Of a DNA stretch of 64,000 bases, positions 1 through 7,022 are shown one piece after another. The stretch is taken from positions 649,678-713,677 of the forward strand of contig NZ_CANNDQ010000001.1 in NCBI RefSeq assembly GCF_947503375.1. Reading direction: 5' to 3'. Position numbers and translations under genes: made by a program. Below the pieces are notes generated by a model. That model did not search any database, was not told the DNA's origin, and saw nothing but the letters and a program-made list of their open reading frames with translations. This stretch comes from an uncultured Psychroserpens sp. Its GTDB lineage: Bacteria; Bacteroidota; Bacteroidia; Flavobacteriales; Flavobacteriaceae. Positions within the stretch are counted from its first letter, which is position 1. Each line of letters opens with the position of its first letter.

Positions 1-89
1 TTAAAAGAGCTTAGGATCGTTATAAATGACTCATTGTGTAGCTTTAATTTCTTCATTTTTTTCTTAGAGCTTTTACATTTATAGGTTTT

Positions 90-186
90 GTGGCGAGATG
101 CTCGCCACTCTCTCATTTTCAAATACTTAACCTCGCCATTGTTACAGTGGCGAACCTCTGGCGAACTGGCGCACCGTAGCACGGTG
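90..186. repeat. GC-rich hairpin and TGGCGA-repeat cluster
   Basis: Seen directly: the hexamer TGGCGA occurs at 91, 148 and 159 and its complement TCGCCA at 102 and 133. They form a perfect 8-bp hairpin with a 3-nt loop at 90-108 and a looser one at 133-153. A second perfect hairpin (CACCGT, loop AGC, ACGGTG) lies at 172-186. The cluster is much more GC-rich than its surroundings and sits just after the end of the helicase-like gene that stops at 193. It could be iterons of an origin, a nicking region or a transcription terminator; nothing else is visible in 1-89. Confidence 0.5.
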
Positions 187-192
187 AGGCAA

Positions 193-1761
193 TCATTTTA
201 CTTGTACTTTTTCTATGCTCTTTAAACAGATACTCAGTGCATTATTAATACTGTTCTCCAATTCTCTGAACTCATCAACATCCACTATTTCATACGTGAA
301 AGATTCCGACTCAATATCATTTCGTTTTTTGATATAACCTTCCTGTAATAGTAATTGGTGGTATCTGCGAAGCGTACTCTCTGCTATGCGCAGTTCTTTT
401 CTAATTTCTTTATTACTAAAGAGCGTATCCCTCTTTTTACTTAAATGGGCTTTAAGCCCTTCGAGGTAGTTTCTTGTTGCTCCATTTAAGCTATCTGATT
501 TTCTGAGCAGGACGGATTTGATAAGCGTATTTGCCTGTTTGATGTCTTCAAGAGTAGTCTCGATGTATTCCTCTCCAGTATGCACATCAAATTTAGATTC
601 TCTTTGGTGTTGATGGTAAAACGTGACCGCTTCAATGAACTGAAGGTAATGTGAGTTACTTCGCCTTGGTTTAAATACTGATTTTGGAAGTGATAGGTAT
701 TCAGCAAAGGGATTAATCACTCGTACTGGCTTTAGTAGCCTCTGTACATTTTGCAATATCTGTTTGGCGTCAATTTCATCTTGAATATTTACTTTGCCTG
801 CGGAGGCTCTCCGCTGGTAGTTCATAATACGATCATCTTGTGCTTCGGACTCATCGATATAGAGAAGGAAGGAGCGATTGGAATTATCTTCATACAAGCT
901 TTCTTGTGTGGTACATCCAGCAACTGAAACAGGACCTTCAACGGTTAAGTTCTTCGTTTTGCCTTCACCGCCGATTCCTTTTTGAACAACGGATTTAGTA
1001 ATGCGCTTTTTTGTCTGTAATTCTCGAAGTGGATACAGTACCTCTTCTGCACCATCTAAGTCTTCTATCAGTACCAGTTTGTTTTGAAGTGCGTGTCTTT
1101 TGAAATAGTAAAAAGCATTGGCTGATAATACCGTGATTTCAACTTTGTCTTCTTCAGGAATGAGTTCTGCAACTTTAGATTGGAGATGTGTTTTTCCAAC
1201 TCCTGAACTTCCAAATGAAATACAATGTAATGGATTCGAAGTTTTTCTACTTGTGAATATCAAGTACATGAGGAGCCGATTATCGGATTCTCCAATGACA
1301 CCACTTGCTCCAATGAGCTTATTGGTCTTTTCAAGAAGGTTCTTAGATTTTAGAATATCTATTGCTTGACGTCGCTCTTTTTTTGAAAGTTGATATTCGA
1401 AAACTTCATCTTCGTTTTCTTGTGCAAGTAGTTCTATGCGATAGCTCTCTAGTTTGTTAATCAGTTCCTGTAATGCTCTTCTAATAATGGAAGTACCTAC
1501 TTCCAAAAATTCTGCTAGTTTTCTAACGAGCTTTTCAACACCGTTTGAATTGTATAAATCAATGTTATGACGAAGCGCATGAAACTCATCTTCGATTCGG
1601 TTTACCTTCAACGTTACTCGCATTCTATCCAAACCATGAACATTCAATCCTCCAAGAACATGGACTTCTAATACCTCAGTTGTAAAGATAAAATGATTAG
1701 GATTTGATGTGTCAAAAGTATTCATATCTGGTAATAATTGCGCTTTGATATATTTATACAC
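193..1761 (-). CDS. Primase-associated helicase-like ATPase of a mobile element
   Basis: 522 residues. A P-loop is visible around residues 183-191 (SSGVGKT), followed by an acidic Walker-B-like stretch (LVLIEDLDG), so this is an ATPase. The N-terminus resembles the segment that follows the CHC2/Toprim primase part in Bacteroidota plasmid and ICE primases, and a winged-helix-like region (NKEIRKELRIAESTLRRY) lies near the C-terminus. Likely role (inference): replication or unwinding of the mobile element. Odd: no primase zinc finger or Toprim part is encoded upstream, where only a 120-bp regulatory gap and a divergent XRE gene are found. It is either a stand-alone version or a truncated one. 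The start was chosen as the first Met of the open frame. Confidence 0.65.
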   Translation of the reverse strand: MYKYIKAQLLPDMNTFDTSNPNHFIFTTEVLEVHVLGGLNVHGLDRMRVTLKVNRIEDEFHALRHNIDLYNSNGVEKLVRKLAEFLEVGTSIIRRALQELINKLESYRIELLAQENEDEVFEYQLSKKERRQAIDILKSKNLLEKTNKLIGASGVIGESDNRLLMYLIFTSRKTSNPLHCISFGSSGVGKTHLQSKVAELIPEEDKVEITVLSANAFYYFKRHALQNKLVLIEDLDGAEEVLYPLRELQTKKRITKSVVQKGIGGEGKTKNLTVEGPVSVAGCTTQESLYEDNSNRSFLLYIDESEAQDDRIMNYQRRASAGKVNIQDEIDAKQILQNVQRLLKPVRVINPFAEYLSLPKSVFKPRRSNSHYLQFIEAVTFYHQHQRESKFDVHTGEEYIETTLEDIKQANTLIKSVLLRKSDSLNGATRNYLEGLKAHLSKKRDTLFSNKEIRKELRIAESTLRRYHQLLLQEGYIKKRNDIESESFTYEIVDVDEFRELENSINNALSICLKSIEKVQVK

Positions 1762-1788
1762 AAAATTAGATTCAAATATATGCTTTAT

Positions 1789-1818
1789 TACACAATAATA
1801 AAAATATATTATTGTGTA
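1789..1818. promoter_or_regulatory. 12-bp inverted repeat in divergent promoter region
   Basis: Arms TACACAATAATA and TATTATTGTGTA are perfect inverted copies separated by 6 nt. The repeat lies between the helicase-like gene (start 1761, minus) and the XRE gene (start 1884, plus), so it is a good candidate operator. No protein is known to bind it. Confidence 0.45.
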
Positions 1819-1820
1819 TT

Positions 1821-1864
1821 TTGCTATTTCAATTATTTGTCCCTACATTTGGTCGATAATCGAC
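1821..1864 (+). promoter_or_regulatory. Promoter and operator of the XRE gene
   Basis: TTG at 1821-1823 and TACATTTG at 1844-1851 match the Bacteroidota -33 TTG / -7 TAnnTTTG consensus with 20 nt between them. A perfect 13-nt palindrome (GTCGAT-A-ATCGAC, 1852-1864) follows directly, at the expected transcription start. This placement fits autorepression by the protein encoded 20 nt downstream. Confidence 0.5.
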
Positions 1865-1883
1865 ATTTATAAAATCTTCCATT

Positions 1884-2285
1884 ATGGCTGATATTACCGA
1901 TACACAGAAATTACTCTCAGATAACCTGAAAGCTATTCGTAAAGAAAAAGGACTCAATCAAAATACCGTTGCTGAACGCTCAGGAGTTATTGCTTCCACA
2001 TACTCTAGGATAGAAACCTGCCAAGTGAGTCCTAATTTATCAACCTTAGAAAAATTGGCAGAAGCTATGGAAGTTCCTATGGAACGATTATTTAAACAAG
2101 ACACTCATGCTGACAAGACCATACTTGAGAAATTGGAAATGATTGGAAGCATGGAGGAGTATAACCAGCAGATTGTGGAGATAATGATTGATACTGTTTT
2201 AGAAAAGGATAAGCTGGAGAGAAGTCAGCAAGTCAAGATGAAAAAACGATTATCTGAACTCAAAGATATACGTGAGAATAGTTAA
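1884..2285 (+). CDS. XRE-family transcriptional regulator
   Basis: 133 residues. Residues about 10-65 form a Cro/C1-type helix-turn-helix (NLKAIRKEKGLNQNTVAERSGV, then YSRIETCQVSPNLSTLEKLAEA in shorter pieces), and the remainder is a charged helical tail. It is expected to bind DNA as a dimer; the palindrome at 1852-1864 directly upstream is the obvious autoregulatory operator. It is divergent from the helicase-like ATPase gene and convergent, with a 5-bp gap, to the HNH nuclease gene. Its targets are not shown by the sequence. Confidence 0.85.
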   Translation: MADITDTQKLLSDNLKAIRKEKGLNQNTVAERSGVIASTYSRIETCQVSPNLSTLEKLAEAMEVPMERLFKQDTHADKTILEKLEMIGSMEEYNQQIVEIMIDTVLEKDKLERSQQVKMKKRLSELKDIRENS

Positions 2286-2290
2286 TTTAT

Positions 2291-3145
2291 TTAATCGTTT
2301 AATATCATCTCTAAAAAATCATCACTTTCTACCATTGCTAATTCTAAAATAGATTTCCAATAATTGTAGCCATAATACTGAATATCCCTTTCTGCATTTT
2401 CTAGAACTAAATCAATTATATCTTCAATGGGTAGCTTATCAGAATACGTACGAATAGTATTTTCTAATGACGTTATGACCGTATCAGCGTTTTCCTGAAA
2501 ACGCTTACATAAATGCAAATTTTTATAGTGATTTTCAATTCTAGTAAAAAGTAAATCATCTATATCATGAGGATTGTCAAGATAAAATTTAGTTGAAACA
2601 GCATCGTCATGAGCTATATTAATATCAACAAAAAGATATTGCTCTTCTGGAAGATCATCCAAATATAAGTTGAGATAAGTCAACTGACCCTGATCTCTCC
2701 AGTCTTGCCCCTTATAAGAATTACATTTAGTACAGGAAGGAAATAGATTCTTCGGATGGACTGAAAATTCTGGAAATTCATCTTTATTGACGAAATGATC
2801 AAAAGAGTTTACTTCACTGATCGTACAATTTTGACAGGTACTTAATAGACGGTTTCTTTCAGTGGTGGTTACAGCAATTTTTAGCTTCTGCATCTTTTTG
2901 CTTTTGTATGAATAAAGCTTGATAAGATCAGTTTTATCTTGGTTTATGAACCCATGATTTACCAAACTAACAAGATCATCATCGTCAAAACCTTCATCAT
3001 AATCATCAAACTTATCCGAAATTAGAGCCTCGTGCGCCTGAAGTCGTTCCTTGTAATTTGGGTCCTGAGCAGAATTCTTTTTTGAATTAACGACTGCTTC
3101 ATAAAACTCAAAGCTATCTTCATTATATGGTTTAAGTTTACGCAT
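2291..3145 (-). CDS. ptuB: HNH endonuclease, PtuB-like (Septu-type defence)
   Basis: 284 residues. The centre carries a zinc-type HNH signature: CQNC, then FDHF with the expected His, an NLFP segment and CTKCNSYKG. HNH proteins of this kind cut nucleic acid and, in Septu systems, act together with the ATPase PtuA. Here the start overlaps the end of the ATPase gene by 8 bp, so the two are translationally coupled in ATPase-then-HNH order, as in Septu. The N-terminal 100 residues are acidic and unassigned. No reverse transcriptase is nearby, which argues against a retron that uses PtuAB. Family assignment is by motif and context; the exact subtype is uncertain. Confidence 0.7.
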   Translation of the reverse strand: MRKLKPYNEDSFEFYEAVVNSKKNSAQDPNYKERLQAHEALISDKFDDYDEGFDDDDLVSLVNHGFINQDKTDLIKLYSYKSKKMQKLKIAVTTTERNRLLSTCQNCTISEVNSFDHFVNKDEFPEFSVHPKNLFPSCTKCNSYKGQDWRDQGQLTYLNLYLDDLPEEQYLFVDINIAHDDAVSTKFYLDNPHDIDDLLFTRIENHYKNLHLCKRFQENADTVITSLENTIRTYSDKLPIEDIIDLVLENAERDIQYYGYNYWKSILELAMVESDDFLEMILND

Positions 3146-5090
3146 CGAGATTATTTATTAAGCTTTTAATGTAGACCTTTGCATTCAACCCCAGAGGCAC
3201 CCCATCGGACTCCACGTAATTAACAATGTCCTCATAGGTTTTTCCTTCTTCCACCAATTCACGGATAAGCTTTTTATAGTGCTTGGGTGTTTCCTTATTT
3301 CCGAAGACTTCCTCAGAAAGTATTGTCAAATTTTCTCCAAACGACTCCATAGCAATCTTTCTAATAGATGGAACATTCTCATGACGCTCAATGACATAAA
3401 CATTTCGTGAAAAGCACTCACGCACTACTAAAGGAGAGTGAGTTGCCAAAATACAGTAAGATTGAAATTCATCGACCAGACTATATATAGTATTCATCAA
3501 CTGAGTAATAGCATTAGGATGTAAATGGGTCTCAGGTTCATCAAATAAAAGCAATGAGTCATACCTAATATTGGCAACAATTTGAGAAATAATATACAGA
3601 ATAATACTTTGACCCGAACTTAGTTTTTTTCTTACCTTATTAAATCCCTCAATGGAAACATCATACTCGTGCCTATTGTGCGTTATAATAAACTCCTTGA
3701 CCATCTCAGGGTCCAGAAAATTTAGAAGTACCGTTCTCCACTGTTCAATTCGTTCCTGCTTTTTAATTTTCTTCCATGTATTGTGAAAACGGAGCAAGAG
3801 TCCTTTTTCAGTTAGCAGTTCTCCTTTTTCATTTCTTAGTCCGCAATAGATATAATTGAAGGTTGCCGTTTTTTTAGGTATTTTGAAAGTATCAAAAATG
3901 CTATAAGAAACTGCAATTACCTTACTGAACAATGGAATCTTAGGAATAAAATGATCTTCATTATTCTCAGCTATGTTGACTGGCAAAGATGTCATAAGCT
4001 GAGTTTTTCCAGTACCATTTTTACCTATTAACGCATACACTCTATTTGGCAGTTCATCGTTGTCTCCAAAGTTAAAGCTGACATTAATCGATTCAGAAGA
4101 GAAATTTGGCTTGAAGCTATAGTCAAACGAATATAGGTTTTCAAGATCAGCTCCATAGATTAAATGCTTTGCTTCCCTTAATACACGCTCGGGCTCATCG
4201 TACCGAATTAACGAGTTTACAAATCTTGAACTCGTCTCAAACTCTTCCTGTATATCTGGAAAAAATGCAGCATCACGAAGTGCGTAAAGAGCTCCGATAA
4301 AATCATTACCCAACAAATCTCTTAGATCTTCATAATATTCAATTTCCTGTCCCAAAGAACAAAACCTCTCATCTAGCTGAACAAACTCATCTGGTATAAG
4401 CTCAGAAATAATACCTTCTTGAGTAATGATCTTTAAGTCACCTATTTTGTGATAGTTTTCATCTTTGTCATAGTAGAACATAACAAAATGACTTAAAATC
4501 CCATAATCATTCCACCCATTATTATAGACAAGCACAAATGATGGAAAATCTCGTGGTACTTTATGAGAACGTTTCCTATCTGCTCTACCACCTGGTCGTT
4601 TCTCAACATAAAAAGGAATTGAGTTTCGTTTGATATTTGCAGGAAAGTACTCACTATTGTCAAACTCCTTAATGGTGTAAATAGGATAACCATCATCATT
4701 ATATTCTGTGAGAGATAATTGTAGTTTATCTTTCTCAAGAACTTCATTTATTAGGAAAACAAACTTGAGAATCTCATCTTCACTAACCCTGAATCTTGGA
4801 TTGACCACAGCCTCAATGAATCTTATAAAGATTTCATCTTCATCATATAAATTCAGTCTATCTTCAAAGAGGTATTCTATTTCCCAATCATAATTATTAA
4901 TCGTATGCTGGATAATATCTCCTTCGGCATCTTTAAAACGGTCATCCTCTGAAGGCATAGATTTCAAATCCCATATAGCATTAAGAAAATCTAATATGCC
5001 ATTGTTATCATCTTCATGAAATGGGTTGGGTTCATTAAGAATAAGTTTAAATATACTTTTCTTATTCTTGGTAGATATCGTTTGTTGCAT
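3138..5090 (-). CDS. ptuA: AbiJ-like/ABC-type ATPase, PtuA-like (Septu-type defence)
   Basis: 650 residues. The C-terminal half is an SMC/ABC-like ATPase: Walker A GKNGTGKT at about 356-363, signature LSSGQS, Walker B LLLFDEPETHLHP and the switch histidine in LATHSPL. The N-terminus (about 30-110) has the pattern FLNAIWDLKSMPSEDDRF plus a DI..H..NN.DW segment, which resembles the N-terminal domain of AbiJ abortive-infection proteins. The HNH gene follows with an 8-bp overlap and a small XRE gene precedes by 49 bp, so the three probably form one operon. Inference: the ATPase senses infection and licenses the nuclease. The AbiJ-like N-terminus is recognised from pattern memory, not from a search. 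Confidence 0.72.
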   Translation of the reverse strand: MQQTISTKNKKSIFKLILNEPNPFHEDDNNGILDFLNAIWDLKSMPSEDDRFKDAEGDIIQHTINNYDWEIEYLFEDRLNLYDEDEIFIRFIEAVVNPRFRVSEDEILKFVFLINEVLEKDKLQLSLTEYNDDGYPIYTIKEFDNSEYFPANIKRNSIPFYVEKRPGGRADRKRSHKVPRDFPSFVLVYNNGWNDYGILSHFVMFYYDKDENYHKIGDLKIITQEGIISELIPDEFVQLDERFCSLGQEIEYYEDLRDLLGNDFIGALYALRDAAFFPDIQEEFETSSRFVNSLIRYDEPERVLREAKHLIYGADLENLYSFDYSFKPNFSSESINVSFNFGDNDELPNRVYALIGKNGTGKTQLMTSLPVNIAENNEDHFIPKIPLFSKVIAVSYSIFDTFKIPKKTATFNYIYCGLRNEKGELLTEKGLLLRFHNTWKKIKKQERIEQWRTVLLNFLDPEMVKEFIITHNRHEYDVSIEGFNKVRKKLSSGQSIILYIISQIVANIRYDSLLLFDEPETHLHPNAITQLMNTIYSLVDEFQSYCILATHSPLVVRECFSRNVYVIERHENVPSIRKIAMESFGENLTILSEEVFGNKETPKHYKKLIRELVEEGKTYEDIVNYVESDGVPLGLNAKVYIKSLINNLDA

Positions 5091-5139
5091 ATATTATTAT
5101 AACCAGATTACATGTGAAAATGCCAATAGATAATGTGAA

Positions 5140-5397
5140 TTATTTCTTTTCTAGACCTTCAAAAAACTCCCCAAAGGACATTTTGTGGACTTGTAGCACC
5201 CTATATAAGCTCTTCATTGTAAAGTTAGTAGAACCCTTTTCCATTTTCCAATACTGCATTCGGTTTATACCATTGTCCCATGCAAAATTCTCATAACTTG
5301 TATATCCACTCTCTATTCTTAACTCTTTGAGCCTATCAGCCATTAAATTCAAAACCTTTTCAAAAGTCTTATCTGTATCGTTTTTTTTCTTTGCCAT
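5140..5397 (-). CDS. Small XRE regulator of the Septu-like operon
   Basis: 85 residues. Most of the protein is a helix-turn-helix of the Cro/C1 type (RLKELRIESGYTSYENFAWD, then INRMQYWKMEKG). It lies 49 bp upstream of the ATPase gene on the same strand and is probably the first gene of the defence operon. A 24-nt inverted repeat at 5456-5479 in its upstream region is a likely operator. Function as a repressor is inferred from family and position. Confidence 0.75.
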   Translation of the reverse strand: MAKKKNDTDKTFEKVLNLMADRLKELRIESGYTSYENFAWDNGINRMQYWKMEKGSTNFTMKSLYRVLQVHKMSFGEFFEGLEKK

Positions 5398-5455
5398 AAT
5401 GGGTAACCTTTTTCTTACCTAGCAAAGATGACAATGACCTTTATTTTAAATTACA

Positions 5456-5479
5456 TATTAAAATATACATATTTTAATA
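5456..5479. promoter_or_regulatory. Inverted repeat upstream of the Septu-like operon
   Basis: TATTAAAATA and TATTTTAATA are perfect inverted copies separated by TACA, lying between the divergent XRE gene (start 5397) and the lipoprotein gene (start 5526). A TATGTTTG box (5489-5496), matching TAnnTTTG, follows on the + strand. AT-richness makes chance repeats more likely here, so confidence is moderate. Confidence 0.4.
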
Positions 5480-5525
5480 AACTTTTTTTATGTTTGTCCG
5501 TATTAATCTTTAAATCAGACATATT

Positions 5526-6011
5526 ATGAAAAAATTATTCTCATTATCACTTATTACAATTCTCGCTATTTTAAGTTCATGTAGTCCAACCAGAGTCGTA
5601 CAATCTACTGGCACAAACGTTCCATCAGGAACTAATGTTCCCTTTTCCAAAATTTCTAACGGAAGCTTTGCTGAGGAATATATCGGTGCCGATGTAATTG
5701 TTGAATGTCAACTCTTATCACAATCGTCAGCCATGGCTCAGTACTCAACCAAGAAAATACCAGATGGTCATTTTGCCTTTGAAGTCACTAATAGCGATGT
5801 AGATGTTAAACGAAACGAACTTACAGGAGCAATGGAAGGACTTGTAGTGTTTGCCCCAAATTCATATTCCGATCTCATATTTTCTTTAAAGAAAGGAGAT
5901 AAATTAAAACTTCGTGGAGGAACCTTAGTGACCAAAGCAAGAGGTGGAAAGCTTTATGGGATTAACTCACGTTATATTCATTTTGTAGCAACCTCAGTAG
6001 ATAAACCTTAA
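5526..6011 (+). CDS. Lipoprotein of unknown function
   Basis: 161 residues with a clear lipoprotein signal (basic start, hydrophobic core, lipobox ending ILSSC at about residue 19). The mature part is beta-rich with no motif I recognise. It is divergent from the Septu-like operon and 11 bp upstream of a second lipoprotein gene, so the two are probably co-transcribed and end at the strong terminator 6573-6627. Role unknown. Confidence 0.7.
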   Translation: MKKLFSLSLITILAILSSCSPTRVVQSTGTNVPSGTNVPFSKISNGSFAEEYIGADVIVECQLLSQSSAMAQYSTKKIPDGHFAFEVTNSDVDVKRNELTGAMEGLVVFAPNSYSDLIFSLKKGDKLKLRGGTLVTKARGGKLYGINSRYIHFVATSVDKP

Positions 6012-6022
6012 ATCAAAAACTT

Positions 6023-6556
6023 ATGAAAAATTTAATAATACTTCTATCTGTCTTTATTCTGACCAGTTGCTCTAGTCAGAATAAACTGGATAAGACTACA
6101 GCCCTTAAAATTCTTAAAAAAGACTTTAAACAATCCTGCAAGAATGATGCGGATGATTTTATAAGTACTTCTTATGACGGCCCTAACTACTCTGCTCTTG
6201 AATCTTACTTTTATAATTTAGAAAAACAGGGATTGGTCACTACCAAAAAGATTAGAAATAGAAAGAAGGAGGTTACTGGAGTTAGAATAAGTCATACTAA
6301 AAAAGCTGAATTGGAATATGAAGCAGGTAAAGGATATAGTTCCTTTAGTGTGGCAATGACCAAGTTTGTTCCAAAGGAAATTATTGGTATTTCTTATGAG
6401 GAAGACGGCAATAAAGCCATTGTACAATTTAAGGGAGATTGGGTACATACACCTTTCTATAACTTGCAGATAGGCAAGACTAAGTGCAATGAAGAAAAAG
6501 GTACATCTGTTAGAGCAAGTTTTATTCGTTTTGATACAGGGTGGCAATTGCAATAA
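6023..6556 (+). CDS. Lipoprotein of unknown function
   Basis: 177 residues. The lipobox LTSC follows a hydrophobic stretch at residues 4-15. The mature part has a helical, winged-helix-like first half (a long lysine-rich segment with ALESYFYNLEKQGLV) and a beta-rich second half. It is second in a two-gene unit with the lipoprotein starting at 5526 and is followed by a perfect 21-bp terminator hairpin. I do not recognise a family. Confidence 0.68.
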   Translation: MKNLIILLSVFILTSCSSQNKLDKTTALKILKKDFKQSCKNDADDFISTSYDGPNYSALESYFYNLEKQGLVTTKKIRNRKKEVTGVRISHTKKAELEYEAGKGYSSFSVAMTKFVPKEIIGISYEEDGNKAIVQFKGDWVHTPFYNLQIGKTKCNEEKGTSVRASFIRFDTGWQLQ

Positions 6557-6572
6557 TTCTCCCATGTTAAAT

Positions 6573-6627
6573 AAAAACGTCTAAAGTGATAATGACTCGT
6601 AGTTCAATTATCACTTTAGACGTTTTT
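6573..6627. terminator. Bidirectional terminator, perfect 21-bp stem
   Basis: Arms at 6573-6593 and 6607-6627 are perfect inverted copies separated by 13 nt, starting with AAAAA and ending with TTTTT. The hairpin lies between two convergent genes (stops at 6556 and 6626), so it can serve both strands. Confidence 0.85.
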
Positions 6628-6997
6628 ATCTTAGTTGTATTACTGGAATAGGTTCTTGATAATTATTTAATACTTCACCTTGTTTAGACAATAAATAAAT
6701 TGAGACTAAACCATTAATTAAACCCATAATTATCAAAAAAGAAATAATTGGTATTATCATAATCAATAAGAGCTTATAAATGATACTAATCTGCTCTTTT
6801 CTAATAAATACTATAAAAAACAATGGAGATAACATCACCATAATCTTGCTAAAATTAAATATAGTACTGTATCTAACATTATGGACATTATTCAACAAAA
6901 AAAATAAGCCAAGGGTTAATAAATAAATTAATATGTATAAAATTAAAAACTTAATTACTTTCTTAAAAAGATTATTAGGAAGACTCTTAATCATCAA
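6626..6997 (-). CDS. Small integral membrane protein
   Basis: 123 residues with three hydrophobic segments that look membrane-spanning (about 15-35, 48-64 and 72-97), connected by short basic loops. No signature is recognised. It lies downstream of the secreted M23-like protein on the same strand and stops inside the terminator hairpin. Function unknown. Confidence 0.6.
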   Translation of the reverse strand: MMIKSLPNNLFKKVIKFLILYILIYLLTLGLFFLLNNVHNVRYSTIFNFSKIMVMLSPLFFIVFIRKEQISIIYKLLLIMIIPIISFLIIMGLINGLVSIYLLSKQGEVLNNYQEPIPVIQLR

Positions 6998-7022
6998 TTC
7001 ACTCTACCATTATTGATAAATA

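Noticed and set aside
2291..5397. Retron using PtuAB-type effectors
   Set aside because: No reverse transcriptase gene or msr/msd-like structure is present nearby, so a Septu-like pair alone fits better.
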